Shown here: one piece after another, positions 1 to 8,745 of the stretch
Numbering within the stretch: the stretch's first letter is position 1
Layout: every line of letters begins with the position of its first letter
Assembly (NCBI GenBank): GCA_947496355.1
Contig: CANMCO010000001.1
Span: 601,475-665,474, forward strand
Length of the DNA stretch: 64,000 bases
Source of the DNA: an uncultured Aquimarina sp.
GTDB lineage: Bacteria > Bacteroidota > Bacteroidia > Flavobacteriales > Flavobacteriaceae
Direction: 5' to 3'
Notes under the pieces: model-generated
What the model saw: the letters and a program-made list of their open reading frames with translations, nothing else
Told to the model about the DNA's origin: nothing
Databases searched by the model: none
Program-made: the position numbers and the translations under genes

Positions 1-2
1 AT

Positions 3-704
3 TATGATAATTTGAAGAGATCATATGATGCTTTAGAGAAAAACAGTTCTGCAGCTATTGCTGCCAATAGCAAAAAGAACAGAGAGTTATTAGGACAATT
101 AGAAGATAAAGAAAGAGCATTAGCAGAAGAACGTAATCGTTTAGATAAGTTACAAAGAGATTTAGAAGCTCGTTCTCAAAGAGTAAATGAGTTAGAGGGA
201 TTGATTGCTGCCAAGGATGCTAAGATGCAAGCTTTAAAAACAGCTATATCAAAAGCTTTGCGAAATTTTGAAGGTAAGGGCCTTACTGTAGAGGAGCGTA
301 ACGGGAAAGTGTATATTTCTATGGAAAATAAACTGTTGTTTGAATCGGGGAGTTGGGCAGTAGGAACACAAGGAAGAAAAGCGGTAAAGCAACTTGGTAA
401 AGTACTGGCGGATAATAATGATATTGCAGTTTTAATAGAAGGGCATACAGATGATGACCCTTATACCGGTAATGCACAGTTATCAGGTAACTGGGATTTA
501 TCTACCAAAAGGGCTACAGCTATTGTAAATATCTTATTAGAGAATCAACAGATCGATCCACAGAATCTTACCGCTGCAGGTAGAGGAGAGTTTGCTCCCG
601 TAGCCTCTAATGATACCAACGAAGGAAAAAGCAAAAACAGACGTATCGAAGTGATCTTAACACCAAAACTGGATGAGATCTCTAAGCTACTGGATGATAT
701 ATAA
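3..704 (+). CDS. OmpA-family C-terminal domain protein (5' end outside window)
   Basis: The frame is open from the first bases of the window, so the start lies upstream and only the last ~234 codons are seen. The first ~85 residues are charged and heptad-like (coiled coil rich in K, E, L and R). The last ~120 residues form an OmpA/MotB peptidoglycan-binding domain, with the signature run GHTDDDPYTG, then LSxxRA (here LSTKRATAIV), GRGE and NRRIEVILTP. Such proteins tie the outer membrane to peptidoglycan; the coiled coil would span the periplasm. It ends just before a strong hairpin terminator. The domain call is secure; the overall role is not. Confidence 0.9.
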   Translation, partial: YDNLKRSYDALEKNSSAAIAANSKKNRELLGQLEDKERALAEERNRLDKLQRDLEARSQRVNELEGLIAAKDAKMQALKTAISKALRNFEGKGLTVEERNGKVYISMENKLLFESGSWAVGTQGRKAVKQLGKVLADNNDIAVLIEGHTDDDPYTGNAQLSGNWDLSTKRATAIVNILLENQQIDPQNLTAAGRGEFAPVASNDTNEGKSKNRRIEVILTPKLDEISKLLDDI

Positions 705-720
705 GAACTGATAATAAATA

Positions 721-751
721 AAAAGAGCGACCAAATTGGTCGCTCTTTTTA
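721..751. terminator. bidirectional rho-independent terminator
   Basis: Stem AAAAGAGCGACC / GGTCGCTCTTTT around the loop AAATT with U-tracts on both strands. It sits between the convergent ends of the OmpA-domain gene and the minus-strand gene at 775. Confidence 0.9.
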
Positions 752-774
752 TTTATTATATAAATTGAAATCCT

Positions 775-1173
775 TTATAGACTATTAAGAATACTTTCGA
801 TTTCTCTTGTGTTATCTTCAGATGCACTTTCTTTCACTCGTTTTAATACATCTAAAAATTTATGTATTACTTTATGTGCTTGCATTGCCTCCAGAGGCCC
901 AATTTTTCTTCCAGTAGATGTCAATAAATAATAATCAAAATACTCAACAGGTACAGAAGTATCTTTCTTTTTTTGTATTGATGTTGTTCCCGTATCTTTT
1001 ACAATAGAAACCACGTTACCTTGAGCAATAACTTTATCAGTCATTTCACTAACGTCTTTTGCCAAAGGATATAATTCTTCGTCGTAAATTTTGCTTAGTG
1101 TTTTCCAATCTTCTTGAGCCTGAACTGATAATCCTGCGCATAGCACAAATGCAAGTAGAAATAATTTTTTCAT
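775..1173 (-). CDS. small exported protein of unknown function
   Basis: 132 residues beginning MKKLFLLAFVLCAGLSVQAQ, a typical Sec signal peptide with the AQ cleavage end common in flavobacteria. The mature part is charged, with a stretch VSIVKDTGTTSIQKKKDTSVPVE and a helical C-terminal half. I recognise no family. It is convergent with the OmpA-domain gene across a shared terminator. A periplasmic or cell-surface location is inferred from the signal peptide only. Confidence 0.7.
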   Translation of the reverse strand: MKKLFLLAFVLCAGLSVQAQEDWKTLSKIYDEELYPLAKDVSEMTDKVIAQGNVVSIVKDTGTTSIQKKKDTSVPVEYFDYYLLTSTGRKIGPLEAMQAHKVIHKFLDVLKRVKESASEDNTREIESILNSL

Positions 1174-1473
1174 AATGTTTGGGTGTTAAATAATGTATTA
1201 AAAGTTTATAGGTTAATTACACCGGTTATCAAACGTCTTAAAAATAATTTTATTGTTAAAATAACCTTAAATATTGAGTCAAAATACTCAATTTATTTGA
1301 TAAAAACCAAAAAGTGTGCCACGAATTTAATAAACAAAAATAAAATCCTTAATTATGTATATAGTGAAAAAGTATACTATTTTTATACTAAAGCATAAAA
1401 ATAAGGAAGACAGGTAACAAAAGGACGTTGCCAGACGTTTATAATACCTAATTAATTTAAAACTATAAAACAA
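1174..1473. other. AT-rich intergenic region
   Basis: A 300-base very AT-rich gap between divergently transcribed genes. It should hold both promoters, but I cannot place convincing -33/-7 pairs. A 71-codon open frame inside it has biased low-complexity composition and is not believed. Confidence 0.5.
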
Positions 1474-1989
1474 ATGAAGAGGCTATCCATTTTTGTACTA
1501 GTGCTAGTATCTGTGTTTAAAGGAATGAGCCAGGAAAGCGAAGAAGAGTACCAGCATGAAGAAGAAACACAAAGCGAAGAAGAGATACAGGAGGATGAAC
1601 AAGGAGAAGACAACTACTTTGACATCTATAACTATTTTAGTTTCACTAATGATGAGTATGCCAATGCTATGGATAAGGTAAATGATATGTATCCAGAAGA
1701 TCAAAATGTCTTAAATGCATTCGTAGTAGAAGTCCAAAAAGATAGAGTATTAAAAGATCGCTTGTTCAGGGAGTTGATCGCAAAACCCAGCAAAAAGAAT
1801 CCTTACAAGGGTAAAGACAGCCCGGGGTTTACGTGTGTCCTACATGGTCTTATAGAAAACAAAACAGTATATGATGGGATTGTTAACGAAGGGGGTGCTG
1901 AGGATCAGGCCAGAAATGTCGCAGCCCTCGCCGAAAGAACTGTGCGGAGAAAATGCGGTATTGCCAAAAAAGCGAATAAAAGTGAATAA
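1474..1989 (+). CDS. exported Glu-rich protein of unknown function
   Basis: 171 residues. MKRLSIFVLVLVSVFKGMSQ is a signal peptide, followed by ~30 residues of almost only E, Q, S and D, then a globular-looking region with two cysteines (FTCVLHG and RRKCGIAKK) that could pair after export. No family recognised. The acidic linker makes a secreted or surface-exposed role plausible, but this is inference. Confidence 0.65.
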   Translation: MKRLSIFVLVLVSVFKGMSQESEEEYQHEEETQSEEEIQEDEQGEDNYFDIYNYFSFTNDEYANAMDKVNDMYPEDQNVLNAFVVEVQKDRVLKDRLFRELIAKPSKKNPYKGKDSPGFTCVLHGLIENKTVYDGIVNEGGAEDQARNVAALAERTVRRKCGIAKKANKSE

Positions 1990-2391
1990 GTTATAGCACG
2001 CACTGTTTCCATATTCCGGTAAATTTGAGTCACAGGTGGTGTTATATTAATATATCGGCAAAAAACACTACCTATTCTGAAATCGAAATAACCTTTGATT
2101 CTGACTCATTGTCACATTGAGTACATCGATATAGCTCTTTACAGGCTTGTTGAGGTACTGTCGAAAGATATAACTTCAGGTTATTTGATCAGGAGATTGA
2201 TTCATTTTTAACTAATCTTGAGCCGTTTTTGAAAAGGATTCACAATGACAACCGATATGGTCATTACGAGTAGTAAGCGACGAAATAATCTTTTTGAATC
2301 GAACGAAAAATATTCAAAACAAGAGCCTTGATGAGAAAAACAGTAACATTTTTAGTTTATTTGCTATTAACTGTATAAGGCATCTACTCCT
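1990..2391. other. intergenic region with decayed repeat
   Basis: 402 bases with no believable gene. Bases ~2110-2170 resemble the short dispersed repeat often seen in flavobacterial intergenic DNA (a CTTGTCGAAG-like core, here broken up as CTTGTTGAGG then TGTCGAAAG). The same core appears intact at ~5436 (CTTCGACAAGCTCAG). Otherwise nothing seen. Confidence 0.35.
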
Positions 2392-5300
2392 ATGAGACCA
2401 ATAAGATTATTTTTTTCTTTTATCATTTTTTTCTTGATTTCGTTTCATACCGCTAATGCGCAAGTAGAAAATGACACCATTATAGCTTCGCAATATTATC
2501 AAAAAGCAGATTCTTTGTTAACTGCACAAAAGTTTGATGCTTCTATTGAGTATTTTAACAAGGCATTACCAATTTATCAAAAGGCAAAGTCATGGGGTAG
2601 ATTAGCTTCTTGTTATAATAAAATTTCGAAAAATCAGTTGAGTGACCGAAAATTAGAAAAATCCTTAGAACATTCAAGAAAAGCATTAGAAATTAGCACT
2701 TCATATTTAGAAAAAAATAATGAGGAAGAAGCAAATGCTTATGAAAATATTGGAGAATATTGTTATAAAAAATCGGAGTATACTAATGCTCTTAAGAACT
2801 ATGAAAAAGCATTGAATTCTAGGTCGAAGATGTTGTTAAAAAATGAAACATTAATTGCTCAAAGTTATGATAATTTAGGAAGGGTTCATTTGAAGCTAGG
2901 TAGTTATGATAAAGCAATATCTTTTTTTGAAACTTGTTTAAAAATTAAAAAAAATATATTAAGAGAAGAACATTTAAGTTTAGCAGAAGTGTATCACAAT
3001 ATTGGTACTGCATTTAGAGAAAAAAGAATATATGATAAGGCTTTAGAATATTATCAAAGAGCTTTAAACATTAGAATAAAAGAATTTGGAGAAAGCGATC
3101 CACTAATTGGTAGTTCTTATATGAATATGGGTGTTATATTTAAGCATAGAGAGCAATATCAAACGGCTTTAGATTATCATCGAAAAGCTTTAAAAATATA
3201 CTTAGATACATTTGGAGAGAAGAACCATAAACTCATTCCTGTTTATATGAATATTGGGGTGACTTATGTTGCTATGGAAAAGAATAATACAGCGATTGAG
3301 TATTTTGAGAAAGGTCTATCTTTAATTTTAGATTTTTATGATGATGAGCATTCTTTTGTAGCTCGTGCTTATAATAATTTAGGAAAAGCTTATGAAGGAT
3401 TAAAGGAGTTTGACATTTCAATCGATTATTTTTTGAAATCACAGGATATTTATAGGAAGAATATGGGGCCAAGAAATTCTATTGTGGCGGACGCTTATAA
3501 TTATACAGCTGCAAATTATTTAAAAAACAAAAAATACTACAATTCTTTACAATATTATAGAAAGGCTATTGAAGCTAATTCAAAATATGATAATGAGAAA
3601 ATTGAGAAGAATAGTTTTGATCCTAGTCATTTTTTTTACCTAAATAGGTTAGTAACGAGTTTAGAAGGGGTAGCACATACTTTAAAAGTACTGTTTGGGA
3701 AACATGATAAGATTAAAGATTTAAAAGAATGTGTAGACACATATAAGAAAATGGATATTGTTATAGATGTAATTAGGCATTCTTTATATAGCCATGAGAG
3801 TAAAGTAATGTATTCTAAGGTTGTTCGGGAGGTTAGGGGCTCTAGGGGTACTTATTTCGGTGCTATTGAAGCTCAATTACTATTGTATCAATTAGAACAT
3901 GACCCAAAATCATTAGAACAAGCTTTTTATTATGCAGAAAAAAGCAAGGCAAATACGTTAAAAGATTTACTACATATATCAACTTTCAAAAACTCTGCAA
4001 GCTTACCAAAAGAGATTCTTGATTTAGAAAAAACTTTGAAAACAGATCTCACTTTTTATCAATCAAGGATGAATAAAGAACAATCGAATAAGAATCAGGA
4101 TTCATCTAAAATTAGGGGTTATGAAAATAAGCTATTTGATATCAATAGAAAACAAGACTCACTAACAGCAGTTCTAGAAAAAAACTATCCCAAATACCAT
4201 CAACTTAAATATAAGAATGATATCATTTCTGTAGCTGATATCCAAAAAAACTTAGATGAACAAACAGTATTACTCGAATTTTTTACTTCTGATAATATTA
4301 CTTATGCATTTGTAGTATCTAAAAATAATATTACAGTACAAGAACTGTCCACTCCTAGTTTAGAAAGTAAGATTCAACGATTTAGAGAGGCTATTAAATC
4401 AAAAAATTTGAGTTCATATAAGCAGTCTGCAAATACATTGTATAACGTACTACTTAGCCCAATAAAAAACAATCTAAATGGTGATGAACTTATAATTGTT
4501 CCAGATGGCCCATTATGGCATCTTAATTTTGATCTGTTGTTAACTCAAAAAGATGAGTCTAATAATCCCAAAAATTTATCATACTTACTTAAAGATTATG
4601 CGATAACGTATGCAAATTCAGCAAGCTTATTATTTACTTCTTTCAAGAATAATACACAATCTAAGGAACTACAAGAATGCCTTGCTTTCTCATTTTCTGA
4701 TAGTACCAATATCACAAATACAAACATAAAGACTATGAGTTTGGCAACACTCAGAGGAGCAGGCGATGATTTACCAGGAACAAGGAAAGAGATCATGGCA
4801 ATTTCTGATATTATTGATGGGCAGTATTACTTCGGTTCTGAGGCAGTAGAAGCTAATTTTAAGAAAAATGCTGGTAGATATAATATTTTACATTTGGCAT
4901 TGCACGGAGAAATAGATAATGAACACCCAGAAAATTCAAAACTACTTTTTACTAAAAACAAAGATACTTTAGAGGATAATATCTTATATAGCCATGAGCT
5001 ATTTGCTTTGGATATCCCTGCGGAACTTACTGTTCTTAGCGCCTGTAACACAGGTTCGGGTAAAATTGCAAAAGGAGAAGGGATCATGAGTTTGGGTACT
5101 GCTTTTCAATATGCCGGAACCAAAAGTCTTTTGCTAACGGGTTGGGAAGTGTCTGATCAAACCACGCCAGAGTTGATGAGATATTTCTATGCTAATCTTA
5201 AGCAAGGTATGAATAAGGCCAAGGCATTGCAACAAGCTAAACTAAACTATCTAAATACAGCCAATATCAATCGTACACATCCTTTTTACTGGGGAGGATT

Positions 5301-5430
5301 TTATTTGGTTGGCGATCCTGAACCTATTCATTTTAGTGATAATACTTGGTCGTATTGGGCTTTAGGAGTTGGTCTTTTTGGGATTCTACTTTTGATTGCA
5401 TTTTTATATAGTAGGAAAACGAATCGATGA
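2392..5430 (+). CDS. TPR-CHAT caspase-like protease, membrane anchored
   Basis: 1012 residues: signal peptide (1-23, ending TANAQ), ~10 tetratricopeptide repeats (about 30-430; repeated A-x-x-Y-x-N-[IL]-G...Y-x-x-A-L-x-Y-x-x-K-A-L pattern), a helical linker, then a CHAT domain (about 640-985). The caspase-type dyad is visible as His838 in HLALHG and Cys885 in SACNTG, with the typical GEGIMSLGTAF and LLTGWEVSD runs after it. One transmembrane helix follows near the C-terminus with a short basic tail. The topology puts the protease outside the cytoplasm. It stands alone with no obvious partner gene, so substrate and trigger are unknown. Confidence 0.9.
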   Translation: MRPIRLFFSFIIFFLISFHTANAQVENDTIIASQYYQKADSLLTAQKFDASIEYFNKALPIYQKAKSWGRLASCYNKISKNQLSDRKLEKSLEHSRKALEISTSYLEKNNEEEANAYENIGEYCYKKSEYTNALKNYEKALNSRSKMLLKNETLIAQSYDNLGRVHLKLGSYDKAISFFETCLKIKKNILREEHLSLAEVYHNIGTAFREKRIYDKALEYYQRALNIRIKEFGESDPLIGSSYMNMGVIFKHREQYQTALDYHRKALKIYLDTFGEKNHKLIPVYMNIGVTYVAMEKNNTAIEYFEKGLSLILDFYDDEHSFVARAYNNLGKAYEGLKEFDISIDYFLKSQDIYRKNMGPRNSIVADAYNYTAANYLKNKKYYNSLQYYRKAIEANSKYDNEKIEKNSFDPSHFFYLNRLVTSLEGVAHTLKVLFGKHDKIKDLKECVDTYKKMDIVIDVIRHSLYSHESKVMYSKVVREVRGSRGTYFGAIEAQLLLYQLEHDPKSLEQAFYYAEKSKANTLKDLLHISTFKNSASLPKEILDLEKTLKTDLTFYQSRMNKEQSNKNQDSSKIRGYENKLFDINRKQDSLTAVLEKNYPKYHQLKYKNDIISVADIQKNLDEQTVLLEFFTSDNITYAFVVSKNNITVQELSTPSLESKIQRFREAIKSKNLSSYKQSANTLYNVLLSPIKNNLNGDELIIVPDGPLWHLNFDLLLTQKDESNNPKNLSYLLKDYAITYANSASLLFTSFKNNTQSKELQECLAFSFSDSTNITNTNIKTMSLATLRGAGDDLPGTRKEIMAISDIIDGQYYFGSEAVEANFKKNAGRYNILHLALHGEIDNEHPENSKLLFTKNKDTLEDNILYSHELFALDIPAELTVLSACNTGSGKIAKGEGIMSLGTAFQYAGTKSLLLTGWEVSDQTTPELMRYFYANLKQGMNKAKALQQAKLNYLNTANINRTHPFYWGGFYLVGDPEPIHFSDNTWSYWALGVGLFGILLLIAFLYSRKTNR

Positions 5431-5453
5431 TTAGTCTTCGACAAGCTCAGACT

Positions 5454-5494
5454 GACAGAGGTTTTCACTATAATCAATTATGAAAACCTCTGTC
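5454..5494 (+). terminator. stem-loop after the CHAT gene
   Basis: Perfect 14-bp stem GACAGAGGTTTTCA / TGAAAACCTCTGTC with a 13-nt loop, 23 nt after the CHAT stop codon. The downstream U-tract is weak, so it may act as a 3' end stabiliser as much as a terminator. Confidence 0.6.
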
Positions 5495-5757
5495 ATTATT
5501 TGTCTTTATTAGAGATTAGGTTTCCTATGCTTACGATTTGTTTTTCGAATCTAATATTACTTCAGAAAAGGATTTCCCTAACCCAATAGTATCATTCACT
5601 CATTATCCATTTTGCAAAAGAACCTCGTGCTTTATTTTTGAGTATGCCTATAATAAATAATTCGTTGAGCATGGTAAAAATTCATTTATAGGTTGGTTAG
5701 TTGTGTAAAACGGATGTGGCTTTGGGGTAGTCATGTCCGTTTTATTTTGGGATCAAA

Positions 5758-5790
5758 AAAAAGAGCCTCTATAAAGAAGCTCTTTTTCTG
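5758..5790. terminator. hairpin with U-tract
   Basis: Stem AAAAAGAGC / GCTCTTTTT around a 12-nt loop. No gene end lies close on either side. Confidence 0.5.
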
Positions 5791-6138
5791 GTTAAAATAG
5801 GATACAGTCAGTCATCTCCCTATTTACCAATATCAAACCATTCTCGTCTAGCAAATGAGCTTTTGGTTTGGAAACTCATAATAATTATAGAAATAATCAT
5901 TCCATGAACAGTTAAAATATTAAATATATGATATTCAGTTAGTTAAAATGATTTAAACTTCTTGATAACGTGGATTATAACTGAGTAACCGTAGAGAAAG
6001 TTCACATTCTTATGCAAACAAGCGTAAACTACAAAGTATGATTCGTTCAAATTTATTAAGATAATTTTTGCAATAGTTTAAGGATAGAGTCTCTACTTTT
6101 GATGGTGTTAATTAACTTAAAAAGACCAAACCAAAAGA

Positions 6139-7170
6139 ATGAAGTACACTACTTTACCTAATACAGATATTCGAGTAAGTAAAATATGTCTGGGTAGTAT
6201 GACCTGGGGAGAACAAAATACCGAATCAGAAGGACATCAACAGATAAATTACGCTATAGAACAAGGTGTAAATTTTATTGATACCGCCGAGTTGTATTCT
6301 GTTCCTTCAAAAAAAGAAACTCAAGGAAGTACAGAAAAAATTATAGGAACCTGGCTAAAAAAGACGGGAAAAAGAAATGACGTAGTTATTGCGTCAAAAA
6401 TTACTGGTCCAGCAGAATTTAGCAAGCACATTAGAAAAGGAGAGTTTAGTAAAAGCGAAATTGAAGATGCAATACATAAAAGCTTGCAGCGATTACAAAC
6501 TGATTATATTGATTTATACCAATTACATTGGCCAGAACGACAAACCAACTTTTTTGGTAAGTTAGGATATACCCATGATGAAAATGATGCCTGGGAAGAT
6601 AATTTTTCAGAAGTGCTACATCATTTGCAGGGTTTTATTAAAGAAGGAAAAATTAGACAAATAGGAGTGTCTAATGAGACTGCGTATGGGGTAATGCGCT
6701 ATGCTGAAGAAGCTAAGAAAGGAGCGCCAAAAATGATCACGATTCAGAATCCATATAATTTACTGAATAGAAAAGATGAAGTAGGGTTGACAGAGGTGCT
6801 GCATCGAGAAAATGTAGGTCATTTACCTTATTCTCCTCTTGGGTTTGGGATGCTTACAGGTAAATATTTAGAAGAAATCCCTAAAAACTCAAGGGTTGAT
6901 CTGTTTCCAAATTATAACCGTTATATGAATGAGAATAGTTACAAAGCTACCAGAGCTTATAATGCAATAGCTAAGAAGCACGGGATTAGTTTAACACAAA
7001 TGGCTTTGGCATTTGTGAATGATAGGCCTTTTATAACAAGTAATATTATTGGCGCTACAAGTCTTACACAGCTTAAAGAAAATATCGATAGTGTTAACCT
7101 TGTACTCTCTGATGAAATTTTGAAAGAAATAGAGGCAGTGCATAATAATACTCCTAATCCGGCACCATAA
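6139..7170 (+). CDS. tas: NADP(H)-dependent aldo-keto reductase, Tas family
   Basis: 343 residues, full length for the family. It follows E. coli Tas closely along its length: LGSMTWGEQNTE at the start, ETQGSTE, LHWPERxTNFFGKLGY, VSNETAYGVMRY, TIQNPYNLLNR, and an end PAP. The aldo-keto reductase tetrad is present: Asp48, Tyr53, Lys87 and His130. It is a cytosolic (beta/alpha)8 oxidoreductase reducing carbonyls with NADPH; the physiological substrate is unknown. It is a single gene followed by its own terminator at 7220-7260. Confidence 0.93.
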   Translation: MKYTTLPNTDIRVSKICLGSMTWGEQNTESEGHQQINYAIEQGVNFIDTAELYSVPSKKETQGSTEKIIGTWLKKTGKRNDVVIASKITGPAEFSKHIRKGEFSKSEIEDAIHKSLQRLQTDYIDLYQLHWPERQTNFFGKLGYTHDENDAWEDNFSEVLHHLQGFIKEGKIRQIGVSNETAYGVMRYAEEAKKGAPKMITIQNPYNLLNRKDEVGLTEVLHRENVGHLPYSPLGFGMLTGKYLEEIPKNSRVDLFPNYNRYMNENSYKATRAYNAIAKKHGISLTQMALAFVNDRPFITSNIIGATSLTQLKENIDSVNLVLSDEILKEIEAVHNNTPNPAP

Positions 7171-7219
7171 TCGCTATCAATAAATAGAAAAGTATTTTTA
7201 CTCGATCAAAGTAATGGTT

Positions 7220-7260
7220 GGCTCAATTGTTGTTTATCTACAATTGGGCCTTTTTTATTT
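7220..7260 (+). terminator. rho-independent terminator of the aldo-keto reductase gene
   Basis: Stem GGCTCAATTGT / ACAATTGGGCC (G-U tolerated) followed by TTTTTT. An upstream in-frame ATG of the next gene (7214) lies at its edge, which argues for the downstream start at 7286. Confidence 0.85.
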
Positions 7261-7285
7261 TTCACAAAACAAATACTTTCTAAAG

Positions 7286-8737
7286 ATGAAAAAAATAATC
7301 TTCTTTCTGTTATTGGGGGCATCGATGAGTGCTCAATCAGAGTTTAACGAATTTGAAAATAATCTTATATATTCTTCAGCAGCAATAAGTCGACTTCAAG
7401 AAATTGTAGGTGATAAAAATGAAGAATTCAGGAAATGTGACTTAACAAAAGATTTCGTTTCGATACCACAAACCAAAGGATTTTGCTTCAATATTAATGG
7501 TCATAGTTACCAAAAAATAAGAAGTGATTTGGAGGATCATATCTCATTAGAAGATTTTAGAAAAAAATATGACCCAAATTCGAAAGTAAAATTATCTCTA
7601 ATTACGAAAACAGAATATACCAATTATAACAATCAAGAGATTATTTCGGTTACAGAAGAGCCAAATCTTAATTCGATTGAAATAGAAACGAAAGACTGGG
7701 AAAATTCAAGTTTGGGGAATTGGATTATACATAGAGAGCGGAACAAGGTAAAAGTTTTTTATATCCAGGATACGTTTAAAACCGTTAAACTTCCGTATAA
7801 ATATTCTAGGATGATTCAGTATGCTGAATGTCTAATTGATAGTACTACTCAAATACATCCGGATGAAGCAAAATCATATAGAGGTTGGTCTGAAAAAAAT
7901 GAAAATTTGAATAATAGAAAAGCTCTTTACAATTATGTGGATGAACAATTCAGAGTTAAGAAACCGGTTTTGGATAAAGAAATAGCCGAAATGGATAATT
8001 ATAAAAAAAAGGTAAGTTCTGAGGAGTACAAAAAATTCAAGAAAGATTTTAAAAACTGGAAAATTTTGCAATCAAATTTTTTGAGAGATTCTCTTTCAAA
8101 AAAACAATATTTCAAAGAATTACTTGATATGGCCTATAATGAAGCCGTAAAAGAAAACAATTCTGACAACAAGTTTGAAGAGTATGTTGCAAAATATTTG
8201 TCCAAGGAAAAAGCACTAAAACTTAAAAGAAACAGAGTGGTGGTTGGCAGTTGTAGTATGGATCGTAGCCCAAGGTTTCATGCAATGAAAATTGCTCAAT
8301 TATCTGCAGAGAGTTATCAATGGGATGTATTTTTAAGAGCACATTTAAATATTATGAATGATCGGTTCCAAAGAGCGACGGATGGAAGTTATGCATGGAA
8401 ACATAGAAATACTTATATAAAAGAGTTAGAGGTTTTAAATATTGATGTTCCATCGCTGATTTATGGGATTAGTCTTAGAGTAGACAACCCAAGTAAAAAT
8501 CATTATTTTGGAAGTATTAGAAGAGTTGGGCGAGCCATTGCCGAAAGTAAAGATAAACAAGAAATAGAATCTGAAATAGTAGAGATGATTAAAGACAATT
8601 CTTTAGACGATTATAATAGGATGCTGGCTTTTTATTTATACCAAAATTTACGATATAATCTTGATAAAGATTATGATAAGAATAGTATTAAACCAATTAA
8701 GGATTTACTACCAGTATATTTAAGCTCGAAAGTATAG
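7286..8737 (+). CDS. exported protein of unknown function
   Basis: 483 residues from the chosen start, MKKIIFFLLLGASMSAQ, which gives a clean signal peptide; the in-frame start at 7214 would place a terminator inside the gene. The mature protein is mixed alpha with a Lys/Glu-rich helical region (about 215-310) and a C-terminal helical part with MDRSPRFHAMKIA and WDVFLRAHLNIMNDRF, which looks like a folded domain. No known family recognised. It is convergent with radA. Confidence 0.7.
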   Translation: MKKIIFFLLLGASMSAQSEFNEFENNLIYSSAAISRLQEIVGDKNEEFRKCDLTKDFVSIPQTKGFCFNINGHSYQKIRSDLEDHISLEDFRKKYDPNSKVKLSLITKTEYTNYNNQEIISVTEEPNLNSIEIETKDWENSSLGNWIIHRERNKVKVFYIQDTFKTVKLPYKYSRMIQYAECLIDSTTQIHPDEAKSYRGWSEKNENLNNRKALYNYVDEQFRVKKPVLDKEIAEMDNYKKKVSSEEYKKFKKDFKNWKILQSNFLRDSLSKKQYFKELLDMAYNEAVKENNSDNKFEEYVAKYLSKEKALKLKRNRVVVGSCSMDRSPRFHAMKIAQLSAESYQWDVFLRAHLNIMNDRFQRATDGSYAWKHRNTYIKELEVLNIDVPSLIYGISLRVDNPSKNHYFGSIRRVGRAIAESKDKQEIESEIVEMIKDNSLDDYNRMLAFYLYQNLRYNLDKDYDKNSIKPIKDLLPVYLSSKV

Positions 8738-8745
8738 TCTTAATA

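Larger units (their letters stand above)
5431..6138. other. long intergenic region with hairpins
   Basis: About 700 bases without a gene. It holds the repeat core CTTCGACAAGCTCAG at 5437-5451, a 14-bp stem-loop at 5454-5494, a weak inverted repeat AAAACGGA/TCCGTTTT at about 5707-5743, and a terminator-like hairpin at 5758-5787. The remainder shows no coding signal. Confidence 0.5.

Noticed and set aside
1183..1398. 71-codon open frame on the plus strand between two divergent genes
   Set aside because: Its composition is that of AT-rich intergenic DNA (I, K, N, Y dominated), it starts inside the promoter region and shows no domain or signal.
2100..2170. Remnant of an insertion sequence
   Set aside because: Only a decayed short dispersed repeat core is visible; no terminal inverted repeats, target duplication or transposase fragment.
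2392..5430. Craspase-type CRISPR protease (type III-E TPR-CHAT)
   Set aside because: It has a signal peptide and C-terminal membrane helix, and no cas7-11, reverse transcriptase or repeat array is nearby.
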